Shown: positions 1 through 9,058, counted from the stretch's first letter. The stretch is 64,000 nt of DNA from Candidatus Borrarchaeum weybense (GCA_019057385.1 JAHQJS010000007.1:711685-775684), one strand, 5' to 3'. Numbers and translations are program-made. Notes: a model not told the origin generated them from the letters alone.

Positions 1-1124
1 ATGGAATTGATGTACAGGTCGTCAATTTAAGCGAAGGAGAAATGGTGACTATTGATCATCCAGATGCCTACATCGCAAAAAAGTTAACTGTTTCTAAAGT
101 TTTAACAAAAGCAGATAAAATAGTCAACGTTCCAGTATTAAAATCTCATGTTTTTTGCGATATAACTGTTAGTTTAAAGAATATGTTTGGTTTACTCCCA
201 GAACGTAAGAAAGGACGACTTCATTTTAAAGGACTCAATGAAATCATTGTAGATATAAATTCTGCATTTCCTTCCGACTTAATTGTCGTTGACGGTATCA
301 TCGGTATGGATGGATGGGGTCCGCTCAAAGGTGATCCTAAGGAATTAGGTTTTGTTTTAGCAGGTGATAATCTTTTAGCAGTAGATACTGTCGCGGCTAC
401 CATCGCTGGATATGATCCTACAAGCATTACACATTTTCAATTAGCTGAACAAAAAAATATTGGTTCACTCAGCATGGAAACCATTGAACTTAAAGGCAAT
501 TCAATAACTGATGTTAAGCCAACGTCGTTTAAGAAACCGCCTGAAAATGTTGTAGAGGGATACAGAAAACAAGTAAAGGAGTTGCGAGAGGAGTTAGCTG
601 CCAAATCTATATCTTTTGAAGAAGGTGCTACATTCATCCAAGATGCTATATTTGCTGAATGGCAAGATGCTTTTGAGGGCTGGCAATCCAAAAGTAAACC
701 ATCCGCTCCGAAAGCCGTTCCAAAACCACCCAGCGAGGTAAAAAGATCGGGAAAGGCTGAAGTAATTGCTAGAATGGAAAAGATAAATCGGAGTGAAAAA
801 GCCAAAGAAAAAATGAAAAAATGGGCTAAAAAGAAGCCAAAAATTGTTCAATTCATTCTAGACGGAGAACCTGGTCCCTTTTATTGTGTTTTTGAACAAG
901 ACAAGGTAAATGTCGTCGAAGGTACTTGCGAACAAAAAACGGATGTAATTTTCGAAACAGATACGGAAACATGGACACAACTTCAACTTGGCGAAGTGGA
1001 TGGAGTACAAGCATATTATGATGGAGCTTATAAGATATACGGAGGCAGCGGCATGGGCAAATTCGATGACGCGAAGACCTATACAGCGATTTGTTGGGAG
1101 AGTTACAAAGACTTAGGGGAATGA
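1..1124 (+). CDS. DUF362 family protein with C-terminal SCP2-like domain (5' partial)
   Basis: The reading frame is open to the left edge of the window, with in-frame residues upstream of the first ATG at 42, so the true N-terminus is missing. The first ~150 residues match the DUF362 pattern (VPVLKSHVFCDITVSLKNMFG, then a VDGIIGMDGWGP segment). DUF362 proteins are often found with iron-sulfur proteins, but no CxxC ferredoxin motif is visible here. After a lysine- and proline-rich linker, the last ~90 residues (from IVQFILDGEPGPFYCVFE) resemble an SCP2 sterol-carrier fold that binds a hydrophobic ligand. The biochemical role is unknown. Confidence 0.75.
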   Translation, partial: GIDVQVVNLSEGEMVTIDHPDAYIAKKLTVSKVLTKADKIVNVPVLKSHVFCDITVSLKNMFGLLPERKKGRLHFKGLNEIIVDINSAFPSDLIVVDGIIGMDGWGPLKGDPKELGFVLAGDNLLAVDTVAATIAGYDPTSITHFQLAEQKNIGSLSMETIELKGNSITDVKPTSFKKPPENVVEGYRKQVKELREELAAKSISFEEGATFIQDAIFAEWQDAFEGWQSKSKPSAPKAVPKPPSEVKRSGKAEVIARMEKINRSEKAKEKMKKWAKKKPKIVQFILDGEPGPFYCVFEQDKVNVVEGTCEQKTDVIFETDTETWTQLQLGEVDGVQAYYDGAYKIYGGSGMGKFDDAKTYTAICWESYKDLGE

Positions 1125-1154
1125 TGGAAAACAACAGATTCTTTCTTTGGATAA

Positions 1155-1583
1155 TCAGTGCTCTGCTAATTTAGGTTTTAAGCTAATCGCTTTTCGATAA
1201 CATTCAAGAGCCTGAATAGGATTATGTGAGCTTATGTAAAGAAGGCCCATGTTATACCATGTTAATGCATGGTCAGGGTTTATTCTTACTGCATTTTGAA
1301 AACACTCATATGCCTTCTTGTTGTCACCTAGCTCGTAATGAGTAGCTCCCAAGTTATTCCAAGTATCTGCTAGTTCAGAATCGATGCTTAATGCTTTTTG
1401 AAAACAATAAATTGCTTTTTCATACTCATGCAATTTGAAAAAGGCATATCCCATATTACTCCATTGCTTGACGAAATTAGGATCTAGTTTTACAGCTTGA
1501 TCGTACTCTTTTATTGCTTCTCTATATTGGCCTTGTGCCAAATATACTGTTCCTTTATCGAAATGACCCTTTGCTGACTCCAT
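1155..1583 (-). CDS. small TPR-repeat protein
   Basis: 142 residues made almost entirely of four tetratricopeptide repeats. Each has the W/A/G/Y/A/P spacing, for example AIKEYDQAVKLDPNFVKQW, AIYCFQKALSIDSELADTW and AYECFQNAVRINPDHALTW. There is no signal peptide or membrane segment, so it is a likely cytoplasmic protein-protein scaffold. It converges with the DUF362 gene. Two other TPR genes occur in this window (5650-6732 and 25322-25990). Partner and process are unknown. Confidence 0.8.
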   Translation of the reverse strand: MESAKGHFDKGTVYLAQGQYREAIKEYDQAVKLDPNFVKQWSNMGYAFFKLHEYEKAIYCFQKALSIDSELADTWNNLGATHYELGDNKKAYECFQNAVRINPDHALTWYNMGLLYISSHNPIQALECYRKAISLKPKLAEH

Positions 1584-1724
1584 TTTGCCATGCTGCCCCC
1601 TATAAAATAACTAAGCAATTACGAGTCTGCATAGAAAAAATAAATTATCTTTATTAAAAACCTCACTTCTTAGGCAAATAAGATCTCTATCATTCCATAG
1701 CTTAATTGATGATCGAAACGACTT

Positions 1725-2681
1725 TTAGCTCTGTATTTGTTGCCTTAGGAGTTTAAAGAATGCCGTTAGATCTATGTTTCCGCCGCTTATTATCATTCCA
1801 ACTCTTTTGTTCTTAACTTTTAGGTCTCCAAAACGTAAACCAGCTAACGGAACTGCTCCTGATGGTTCTACTACAAGTTTCATTCGTTCCCATAGAAACT
1901 TCATGGCCTTTAGAATTTGTTTCTCGGTTACAGTCAAGATATCAGCAACATTTTCTTGGATAATCTTGAATGTGATGTTACCCAATGATGTCCTAAGTCC
2001 ATCTGCAATAGTATTAGGGTTGACTGAAGGAACAATTTTACCTGTTTTAAAGGATCTGTAAGCATCGTCGGCATTTTTGGGCTCTACTCCTATTACCTTC
2101 GCCTCTGAACAAAGACCTTTAACTGCAATTGACGTGCCACTTATCAATCCTCCACCACCCACTGGTGCTAAAACCATATCAAGCGAACCTACTTCCTCAA
2201 TTAATTCATAAGCAGCGGTACCCGCTCCATAAATGACATTTAAATCGTTGTAAGGATGAATTAACGTATATTCATGTTGTTTAATTAATTCTGCTGTCTT
2301 TTCTGCACGATCTGTAGGTTTAATTCCGCAAAACACAATTTTTGCACCATAACCACGTGTTGCAGCGATTTTCACGTGGGAGGAATTCTCTGGCATAACT
2401 ATAACCGCATTAACATCCAGTAAATTGGCTGCTAGGGCAACAGCTTGAGCATGATTACCAGAAGAATGGGTAATCACTCCTTTTCGCTTTTCTTCAAGAG
2501 GTAATTGACTGATAGCATTATAAGCCCCACGAAATTTGAAGGCACCAATTCGCTGAAAATTCTCGCATTTAAGAAAAATCTGTCCCCCAGTTATAGCATT
2601 AAGGTTACGGCTAGTCATTACTGGTGTGCGATTGGCTATTAGCCTGAGTCTTTCACGTGCTGCCTCAACTTCGTCAAACAT
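1725..2681 (-). CDS. threonine dehydratase / serine racemase family PLP enzyme
   Basis: A fold-type II PLP enzyme of 318 residues. The PLP-lysine motif is GAFKFRGAYNA near residue 50, followed by the THSSGNHAQAVALAA cofactor-phosphate segment and the glycine loop GGGGLISG near residue 175. The length matches single-domain catabolic threonine ammonia-lyase or serine racemase. It lacks the C-terminal ACT domains of the biosynthetic, isoleucine-regulated enzyme. The expected reaction is deamination of L-threonine to 2-oxobutyrate, or serine to pyruvate. The exact substrate cannot be fixed from sequence. It is monocistronic. Confidence 0.85.
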   Translation of the reverse strand: MFDEVEAARERLRLIANRTPVMTSRNLNAITGGQIFLKCENFQRIGAFKFRGAYNAISQLPLEEKRKGVITHSSGNHAQAVALAANLLDVNAVIVMPENSSHVKIAATRGYGAKIVFCGIKPTDRAEKTAELIKQHEYTLIHPYNDLNVIYGAGTAAYELIEEVGSLDMVLAPVGGGGLISGTSIAVKGLCSEAKVIGVEPKNADDAYRSFKTGKIVPSVNPNTIADGLRTSLGNITFKIIQENVADILTVTEKQILKAMKFLWERMKLVVEPSGAVPLAGLRFGDLKVKNKRVGMIISGGNIDLTAFFKLLRQQIQS

Positions 2682-2778
2682 ATTTATCGAGAAAGTAGTG
2701 AAAAGAAGTGTTTAAAAATTCTTCTACCGCCTAAACTTTGAGTATAAGGGTGGTTTTTTTTATTGAAGAAACGATTCA

Positions 2779-2812
2779 GTGAACTACCACCCAATAAGGT
2801 GAGGGGTCTTCT
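2779..2812 (-). repeat. relic right end of an IS200/IS605-type element
   Basis: Read on the minus strand, this ends with a short hairpin followed by GGTGGTAGTTCAC. The same GGTAGYTCAC terminus closes the larger elements at 13203-13520, 35182-35377 and 41590-41787. Nothing else of an element is recognisable here, so it would be a solo end. The match is short and the call tentative. Confidence 0.4.
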
Positions 2813-2898
2813 TGCGAGGGGATTAAAACCTATTATTTTGAGAGATACGCTTCAAAAATCAAGTGTTTTTCTCTCAATGCACTTCTATTCGCACAGAC

Positions 2899-2952
2899 TT
2901 ATTCCTTTTTCTGTTTTTTCTTTTTAGCTTGCTTTCGACCTTTTTTCCCCAT
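2899..2952 (-). CDS. possible 17-residue lysine-rich microprotein
   Basis: An ATG-initiated frame of 17 codons encodes a very basic peptide (MGKKGRKQAKKKKQKKE). It is preceded by a good ribosome-binding site, AGAGGTG, seven bases upstream of the ATG. Eleven of 17 residues are Lys or Arg, so a nucleic-acid or ribosome contact is conceivable. The frame is short enough to arise by chance; the ribosome site is the main argument for it. Confidence 0.35.
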   Translation of the reverse strand: MGKKGRKQAKKKKQKKE

Positions 2953-3021
2953 AAATTTACACCTCTTACGCCTAAAGATTGTGGCATAAATCTATAAAAA
3001 CTTTTAGAATCAAAAAAAAAA

Positions 3022-3301
3022 TTTGACGCGACTCTACCGATTTTGTTACTCGCGAACAAGGGGCACAGTTCTTCAAAGAACTCGGAGAGAAGGTACAATC
3101 CGAACCATTTGAAATTCTGGGTTTTACTGCTCAAGATGATAGGATGATCGTTGAGGGACGTAATCGAGGAGTCGTCAAGGCCACCGGTCAAGCCTATGAA
3201 CATGATTGGGTAATGTTTTTCACTCTGAAAGAAGGCAAAATTTCGAGATGCTAGCAATACTACGCACAGTTGATGTAGCAACGGCATTTCGCGGTGAATG
3301 A
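3022..3301 (+). pseudogene. decayed SnoaL-like (NTF2-fold) gene
   Basis: Conceptual translation gives a coherent SnoaL/ketosteroid-isomerase-like stretch: TREQGAQFFKELGEK, then FEILGFTAQDDRMIVEGRNR, then AYEHDWVMFFTLKEGKISR. The frame then meets a TAG at 3252-3254. Restoring one lost base just downstream gives YYDTVDVATAFRGE and a natural stop at 3299-3301. The N-terminal half is missing; the frame is closed upstream near an A-run at 3011-3020. This is a remnant of a small NTF2-fold protein with at least one frameshift and one nonsense change. Confidence 0.7.
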
Positions 3302-3347
3302 ACTCCTTAGTGAGGCTAAAGTGATTTAATAAGAAAAGGACTATACA

Positions 3348-4010
3348 CTAACCAGTCGCTTGGGTCGTGCAAAATCTTTCTAAATATTCCCTGGCTAGTT
3401 CTCCCGCTTCCTTAACAGTTTCCCAGGGTATTCCAGGTACTCCGCATGACATGATCAGAATATTTTTTGTTGTAGGCATGATCTTTGAAAAATCAGCATC
3501 CCTGTAGGGATATATGGCAATTAACCTTTCCTCATCAGAAACGACTATTTCCTTTCCAGTTAAAATTTTAGGTGTTTTCATACCTATTCCTAAGAATTCT
3601 TCATTTGCAGTCGCAAATCTCATAGTTAGTTCTCCTGGAATCAGATCAGCATTAAAAGCGGCGAGGGGAATTCCACTTTTAATGGATGCAAGATTATAGG
3701 CATCCACACCAGTATTAATTTTCGGTAATGGCTTTCCCTGAAGAATTCTCCTGATTAAAGCTTCAGAAGCGGGCCTTATCTTCGTTGGGTCTATATTGAT
3801 TTTCCAGAAGAAATCTCGATATTTCCTGAAAGTCTCATTATCCTTGAGAGTTTCTAAGAGATAAGATGATTTAATTTCATGAATAATAACTTCTTTGAAT
3901 TTCTCTAAATGAAGTGCTTCCTTCTCTATTTTAAGGTCTTTAACGGTCAAAAAACTGACCCTTAAATCGGGAAACCTTTCCCTAATCTCTTGATGATATG
4001 ATATCTCCAT
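3348..4010 (-). CDS. B3/4 domain protein (COG3382-like)
   Basis: 220 residues resembling the free-standing B3/B4 domain found in phenylalanyl-tRNA synthetase beta. Recognisable segments are the central INTGVDAYNLASIKSGIPL and LIPGELTMRFATANEEFLGIG regions and the C-terminal IPTT-like ILIMSCGVPGIPWETV. Stand-alone B3/4 proteins are thought to edit mischarged tRNA or handle related aminoacyl substrates, but this is not settled. No membrane segment. Single gene. Confidence 0.75.
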   Translation of the reverse strand: MEISYHQEIRERFPDLRVSFLTVKDLKIEKEALHLEKFKEVIIHEIKSSYLLETLKDNETFRKYRDFFWKINIDPTKIRPASEALIRRILQGKPLPKINTGVDAYNLASIKSGIPLAAFNADLIPGELTMRFATANEEFLGIGMKTPKILTGKEIVVSDEERLIAIYPYRDADFSKIMPTTKNILIMSCGVPGIPWETVKEAGELAREYLERFCTTQATG

Positions 4011-4213
4011 TTTGAATCAACTTGCCTTCGTTCTATAGTTTGAAGTCTTTGCTATTAGTATAGCATCGAATTCATACAGATTTTTCAACGCTAAAAGAAT
4101 TGTGGAGAAAAAACTCACAATCTATTTAATAGAAGATGCAGTTAGATAAAGCAGACTACTTATATTTTAATATCGCGCAAGAGAATTGATTTAGTAACTA
4201 GGGGATCTTTTCC

Positions 4214-4636
4214 ATGATACAAAGAACGCTGAAAGAAGGTTCACGTCAAATTCAATGCTATATGCCCTGTCCGTGCCTCAAACTTGAATCCGAAGAGCAG
4301 TATTGCATCAATGGAACTTCGATTCAAGATGTCAACTATGTAGATTTCGGCTTCATACCTTGCTTTAAAAGTTCAGATAAAGCTTCAGACGCGTCACTTT
4401 GTTTAAATATGGTTTATGCAGATAGTGATGGTTTCATCAGATGCGGAACAAGTAAAAAACTCATTAAAGTCAGAAATAGTCACATTTCTATTAAAGACTA
4501 TTTAGAAGCGATTGACAATGTAAAAAATCTCTATAATGGAAATCTGGAAACGGAATGTGTGTGTCCAGAATGTCTTTATAAAACCATTATTGGCATATAT
4601 TTGAAGCAATTGGGATATAAAGTACAATCTAAATAG
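4214..4636 (+). CDS. cysteine-rich hypothetical protein
   Basis: 140 residues, family not recognised. About ten cysteines fall in clusters: CYMPCPC near residue 15, single cysteines near 32, 50 and 62, and a CVCPEC motif near residue 117. The pattern suggests metal or iron-sulfur binding rather than export, since there is no signal peptide. The start ATG sits 14 bases after a purine-rich AGGGGATC. Flanked by unrelated genes on both sides. Confidence 0.6.
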   Translation: MIQRTLKEGSRQIQCYMPCPCLKLESEEQYCINGTSIQDVNYVDFGFIPCFKSSDKASDASLCLNMVYADSDGFIRCGTSKKLIKVRNSHISIKDYLEAIDNVKNLYNGNLETECVCPECLYKTIIGIYLKQLGYKVQSK

Positions 4637-4742
4637 ATATCCTTACCTGTTTTTAAACTATTTACTTCTGTTATCTTATTGGAATAATGTTCCGGATTTT
4701 TCATTTTTTCAAGAAATAACCGCTATTTAAGAAGGTGATAAA

Positions 4743-5648
4743 ATTCAAGAAATTATAATTGACACTGACCCAGGATATGACGATTTTTTAGCTTTAATGC
4801 TTGCTATTAAATCAGGAATGTTTAAAATCCATGCAATCACGACTGTTGCAGGAAATACAACTATTGAAAATACGACAAGAAATGCTCGATATATTTTGAG
4901 TTTACTGAAGAGAGAAGATATTCCTGTCTATTCAGGTGCCGAAAAACCACTTGTAAGAGAGTTGTTAGAATCTAAAGTACATGGAGAAAGTGGATTAGGA
5001 GATTTGCGTCCTCAGAATGAAGCGAATTTAACATACAATGCAATTGAGAAATTATTATCGCTTATTGAAAAGAGTCCTAATAAATTGAAACTTGTTACCC
5101 TAGGCCCTCTCACTAATATTGCACAAGCAATTAAGCAGGATTCGGAAATAATGTCCCATATGCAGGAAATCGTGATCATGGGTGGGGCAATACGAGTTCC
5201 AGGAAATGCAAATAGAGTTGCTGAATTTAATATCTTTGTAGATCCTGAGGCCGCAGATATTGTGTTCAGATTTCCCGTAAAAAAAACATTAATCCCTCTT
5301 GATGCATGTATGAATGTGAAAATGAGAGTATCTGATTTTGAGAGAATTAAGGATCCATTATTGAGAGAACCCATTGTTTCTATGATGACAGTATGCATTA
5401 AAATGATTTCTGAAAAAGAAGGATTCGATGCAGCACTGATGTATGATCCCTTAACTGTGTATTCACTTATGAATCCATCTGCGTGTAAAAAAATGGATTA
5501 CCATGTCGCAATTGAAACAAAAGGTGAAATAACCAGAGGAATGACGGTTGCAGAGTTAAGAAAAATAAGAGACGAGAAGCCAAACGTTACAGTTGTTGAA
5601 TGGATCTCTGAGAAATCATTTAAAGAAGATTTCATCAAGTTTTCATAG
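4743..5648 (+). CDS. inosine/uridine-preferring nucleoside hydrolase family protein, apparent ATT start
   Basis: The IUNH signature DTDPGYDD lies at residues 7-14 of the frame beginning at 4743, and a later MGGAIRVPGNANRVAEFNIFVDPEA segment is diagnostic. These enzymes hydrolyse the N-glycosidic bond of nucleosides using a Ca ion held by the N-terminal aspartates. The first in-frame ATG (4797) would cut off that essential motif. A stop at 4728 limits extension, and no ATG, GTG or TTG lies between. An ATT at 4743 follows GAAGGTGAT at normal spacing, so an ATT start is the best model. The usual active-site His before the C-terminal Asp-Pro is Tyr here (MYDPLTV, near residue 234), which may alter specificity. 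Confidence 0.8.
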   Translation: MQEIIIDTDPGYDDFLALMLAIKSGMFKIHAITTVAGNTTIENTTRNARYILSLLKREDIPVYSGAEKPLVRELLESKVHGESGLGDLRPQNEANLTYNAIEKLLSLIEKSPNKLKLVTLGPLTNIAQAIKQDSEIMSHMQEIVIMGGAIRVPGNANRVAEFNIFVDPEAADIVFRFPVKKTLIPLDACMNVKMRVSDFERIKDPLLREPIVSMMTVCIKMISEKEGFDAALMYDPLTVYSLMNPSACKKMDYHVAIETKGEITRGMTVAELRKIRDEKPNVTVVEWISEKSFKEDFIKFS

Positions 5649-5649
5649 G

Positions 5650-6732
5650 CTACTCCATTTCATATTGTACTGGTTTAAATTTCATGTCATCTTTTTCGAT
5701 TTGAAACGGTTTTGCGCCTATTAGAAATCCCAACACAACAATCACGGCTAAAATCACTGCTATCATTCCAAATACGGTCTGCGTAAAGATCCTCAGCAGT
5801 TCAGATTGCCAATCGATTCCGATTTGATCCAGAGCTCTTGTACTAACTCCAAAAACCGCTGCAAAAGCCGAATAGAATGCTGTCAATTGTGGAGAGATAC
5901 CAATTTTAACCTTTCCAAGATTGATTTGCTTAGCTCTCTTCTGTATTATAACTCCAGGAATCCATATCTTCTTTTTAGGAGAGTAGTATTCAAGTGAAAT
6001 TCTGCCAAGAAGTTCGATATCTCTATAAAACTCAATTTGGATATCATATTTGCCCTCTACGAGCGGCACAACCGCAAATTGATATTCATGCACGCCTTCA
6101 ACAACTCTAATCCTTTTGTTTGAGGGAGAAATGCTGAGAGCAGGGCAGGTTGGACGAATCTCAATTATATCTCCAATCTTAGCAGCAAGCTCAATTTCTT
6201 TTTCTTGTTGCTCTTCGGGGATCAAAAGCTTGATTTTTTCACTAGAAATCAAGACTGATAAGGGATAGATTTTTCCTTGCTGCATTCGAGGATAATATAC
6301 TGCCTTCGCTTTCAAAGGAATAGTCTTTTCGGGAACTAGTTCACTCTCATCATCAAAAATACGTACTTCATCGATCGATAGAAGTTCTGGACCATGTGTT
6401 GGAGCAGCAGGCGCTCCAGGAGCTTCATCCTCAGATTCTTTTATACGCTCTGATCTACGTAATTCCGCACCAGCTAGTGCACGCTTCTCTTTAACTTTTT
6501 TTGAATGGTCTTCAATAACAGGCTGATCTGATTTTATTTTTAAAGATCTCTCATAGCATTCTAATGCCTGTTCAGAATTGCCTAAAACGTTATATGCATC
6601 TCCCATTTTGTTCCATGCTTGATAAAAATTAGGATCAATCTCAAGTGCCTTCTTATACTCTTCTATTGCTTTTTGAAATTGACCTCGTAAGAAATACTTA
6701 TTTCCCATTTTGAAATAATCTTCCGCACTCAT
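5650..6732 (-). CDS. TPR protein with C-terminal membrane anchor
   Basis: 360 residues. Two N-terminal TPR repeats (residues 1-70, e.g. AIEEYKKALEIDPNFYQAWNK) are followed by a charged, alanine/proline-rich linker. A beta-rich central domain spans about residues 120-270 and has PTCPALSISPSNKRIRVVEG and YQFAVVPLVEGKYDIQIEF segments resembling an Ig-like or CARDB-like sandwich. One transmembrane helix (MIAVILAVIVVLGFLI) lies near the C-terminus. The orientation is unclear. It ends one base after the converging nucleoside hydrolase stop. Function unknown. Confidence 0.7.
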   Translation of the reverse strand: MSAEDYFKMGNKYFLRGQFQKAIEEYKKALEIDPNFYQAWNKMGDAYNVLGNSEQALECYERSLKIKSDQPVIEDHSKKVKEKRALAGAELRRSERIKESEDEAPGAPAAPTHGPELLSIDEVRIFDDESELVPEKTIPLKAKAVYYPRMQQGKIYPLSVLISSEKIKLLIPEEQQEKEIELAAKIGDIIEIRPTCPALSISPSNKRIRVVEGVHEYQFAVVPLVEGKYDIQIEFYRDIELLGRISLEYYSPKKKIWIPGVIIQKRAKQINLGKVKIGISPQLTAFYSAFAAVFGVSTRALDQIGIDWQSELLRIFTQTVFGMIAVILAVIVVLGFLIGAKPFQIEKDDMKFKPVQYEME

Positions 6733-6886
6733 TATTTGTCAACACTCCAAATCAGTTGTCTATATTCACGGTAAATGTTGTGATAAAACTTGTGACAGTC
6801 TTAATACAAAGAACCATTCATCAGTTAAAAAACTGTCCCAATCTAGCAAGACCTTAACATCACATTACGCGCCGTGACATATTACT

Positions 6887-8650
6887 TTACTCTCGCCATT
6901 TTAGTCTCCTTTGAGTAATTTTTCGTAGTTTTTTAATGTTCGGATAGTAATTTCGGATTTTATTCGCAAGTTCTTCATTAATGACTGCAACCTCTTCAAC
7001 TGATAAGACTCTTTCTTCTTTCTTACATAGGTTTATGAAGTCAATTTCAATTTCTTTTCTTGGCACTGTGTTTTTTCGAGAACGCGACACACTTTCTCTA
7101 ATAAGACGATATTCTCCATTTAAAGTAGGTTGTAACATCTTAAGATTTTGTTTCACTATCTCAACATATTTCTCATCAATGTCTGTAGTAATAAAGTGGC
7201 GTTTAAACATCTTTGATACAATAGCGGTTGTTCCCGCACCACAAAAAGGATCAAAAACAAGATTATCCGGAATTGTTGTTAAGTTGATTATGCGTTCCAT
7301 GAGTTTTATGGGTAATTGACAGGGATGTTGATCTCTATCCTTTTTGTGCTTAATTCTGTGAATATCCCACCAAATATCGGTTAAATCAACCTTATCATCG
7401 TCTCCAGCAGTCTTTCTTTTCTTGATGCAACTTTTACGAAGGCAGTAATAGTGAGCATCTATAGGACCTAGAGAATCGGAATCAGTAGGAGAAGGAGAAT
7501 TAAAGGTAATTGAACCTCCACGCTTTGTATAATAAAGAAGCGCATAATGAGCGGGCATGATTTTTCCTGCGGGTTCTGATAAGGCATCCCACACAATCCA
7601 ATGTCGGAAGATCATATTATCCAACTCATTTAAGAATGCAGCATGATGAATACACCACTTTGGTAAATTTACTATCATCAATGCTCCACCAGGGCGTAAA
7701 ACTTCACACATTAGTTTAAGCCAGTCTTTACACCACTCCAAATATCTCTGATCGGATTGTAAATCAGCATATTCTCCATAATCCTTTTCGAGATTGTAAG
7801 GAGGGTCTGCAAATGCCAGATCAAATATCCCCTTGGGGTATTTGGTTGCAATCGTTTTCATAAACTCAATCGCATCAACAAAAAGTACTTGATCTAAAGG
7901 TAACTTTTTAAGAACACCTTTATTATTTTGAGAAACTTCCATAGCCTTTGCCGTAAAGGGTTTAAGTTGCTGTTCTGTTGGCGCTAGAGATTGCTGTTCG
8001 ATAATATTTATGAAAGATAAAGAAGGTTTTTCCACAAGGTCATATATTCGATTTAACACAAAATCTGGAATTTCGTTTGTTTCTAGAAATGTCTTTGGCA
8101 AATCTCTCCACACATCTGAAACGGCAGCACCTAACGGATTTAATAGATGCTTTTTTCCGCCCCAATCCTTTGTGATCTTTCCGCAGGCATGACATTCTTG
8201 GTAAGGTATTCGTACTGTTTTGGTGTTTAAATGGAATGGGGAAGGAGTCTTGGTTTTTCTACTCTTCAAATACAGAAGTAAGCCTGTATGAGTAGGTGGA
8301 AAGGTTTCTTGTGGAGATCTTGCATCTATATCGAGTGCGATCCAGTATTTAAAAATCATCTTGGATTTTCCGTTCTGCAGTGAATCTAGGAAAACTCCAA
8401 AAAATGGTAGCCATCTCGGTAGACCATATATGAATAATAAACCACCATTTTTAAGAATTTGAAAGCCTTTCTGGATTGTATTCATTGTTTTCTTAAGACG
8501 TTTTCTATATTCATTACCGATATCTTGGTAAGACTTCTCATTTGGGTCGAATTCTGTGCTAATAACTACGGCATCTACTGAATTGTCAGGAATGGCTTCA
8601 TATGAAGCATGTGGTAATCGGATTGTTGTAATATTTCTTGCTATATTCAT
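6887..8650 (-). CDS. two-half beta-class DNA methyltransferase (degenerate N-half, intact C-half)
   Basis: 587 residues. The C-terminal half has the beta-class order: catalytic motif IV FADPPYN near residue 280, then SAM-binding motif I DPFCGAGTT near residue 467. This predicts N6-adenine or N4-cytosine DNA methylation. The N-terminal half repeats the same fold (KNGGLLFIYGLPRWLP parallels GGALMIVNLPKWC; HTGLLLYLKS parallels HYALLYYTKR) but has STEFDP where the catalytic DPPY should be, so it is probably inactive. A CHAC pair near residue 152 and a C-x(5)-C near 410 could bind zinc. No restriction enzyme gene is adjacent; it may be an orphan methylase. Confidence 0.85.
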   Translation of the reverse strand: MNIARNITTIRLPHASYEAIPDNSVDAVVISTEFDPNEKSYQDIGNEYRKRLKKTMNTIQKGFQILKNGGLLFIYGLPRWLPFFGVFLDSLQNGKSKMIFKYWIALDIDARSPQETFPPTHTGLLLYLKSRKTKTPSPFHLNTKTVRIPYQECHACGKITKDWGGKKHLLNPLGAAVSDVWRDLPKTFLETNEIPDFVLNRIYDLVEKPSLSFINIIEQQSLAPTEQQLKPFTAKAMEVSQNNKGVLKKLPLDQVLFVDAIEFMKTIATKYPKGIFDLAFADPPYNLEKDYGEYADLQSDQRYLEWCKDWLKLMCEVLRPGGALMIVNLPKWCIHHAAFLNELDNMIFRHWIVWDALSEPAGKIMPAHYALLYYTKRGGSITFNSPSPTDSDSLGPIDAHYYCLRKSCIKKRKTAGDDDKVDLTDIWWDIHRIKHKKDRDQHPCQLPIKLMERIINLTTIPDNLVFDPFCGAGTTAIVSKMFKRHFITTDIDEKYVEIVKQNLKMLQPTLNGEYRLIRESVSRSRKNTVPRKEIEIDFINLCKKEERVLSVEEVAVINEELANKIRNYYPNIKKLRKITQRRLKWRE

Positions 8651-8764
8651 TCTTTAAACACTCTTTCAGTGTTCATTAAGAGTCAACCTTTTTACAAGCA
8701 ATAAGTATTCAATAATACAATTATTAATACTAGTGTCATACATAATGTATGGGGGGGAAGATTT

Positions 8765-9058
8765 ATGCCTTTTTATTTCATTCTTGGCAAATATACCAAA
8801 GAAGGGATCACAAAGATCAAGGATGCACCAGATCGGTATGAGAAAGCAAAAAAAGCAGCGCAGGCAGTTGGAGGAGAAATCAAGTCGCTTCACTATACCT
8901 TGGGTAGATATGATTTTATTTCATTAATCGAAGCTCCAAACAATGAAGCAATGATGCAGTTGTTGTTTATGCTTGGACGTGGCGGGGTGATTAGTACAGA
9001 AACATTAGTGGCGATTCCAGCTGAAAAAGGAGCAGAGATTCTTAAAAAGTTTCTATAA
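8765..9058 (+). CDS. GYD domain protein
   Basis: 97 residues matching the GYD family (COG4274): N-terminal FILGKYTKEGITKIKDAPDRYEKAKKAA, then the LGRYDFISLIEAPNNEAMMQL signature and a closing TLVAIPAEKG strand. These are small ferredoxin-like-fold proteins of uncertain function, often near oxidoreductases. A strong purine run, GGGGGGAAG, lies just upstream of the ATG. Divergent from the methyltransferase gene; the short gap between them holds an inverted repeat with AGTATT and AATACT arms. Confidence 0.8.
   Translation: MPFYFILGKYTKEGITKIKDAPDRYEKAKKAAQAVGGEIKSLHYTLGRYDFISLIEAPNNEAMMQLLFMLGRGGVISTETLVAIPAEKGAEILKKFL

Noticed and set aside
2874..3287. 137-residue open frame on the minus strand
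   Set aside because: It lies across the SnoaL remnant read on the plus strand and the lysine-rich micro-ORF; its own sequence has no coherent family pattern.
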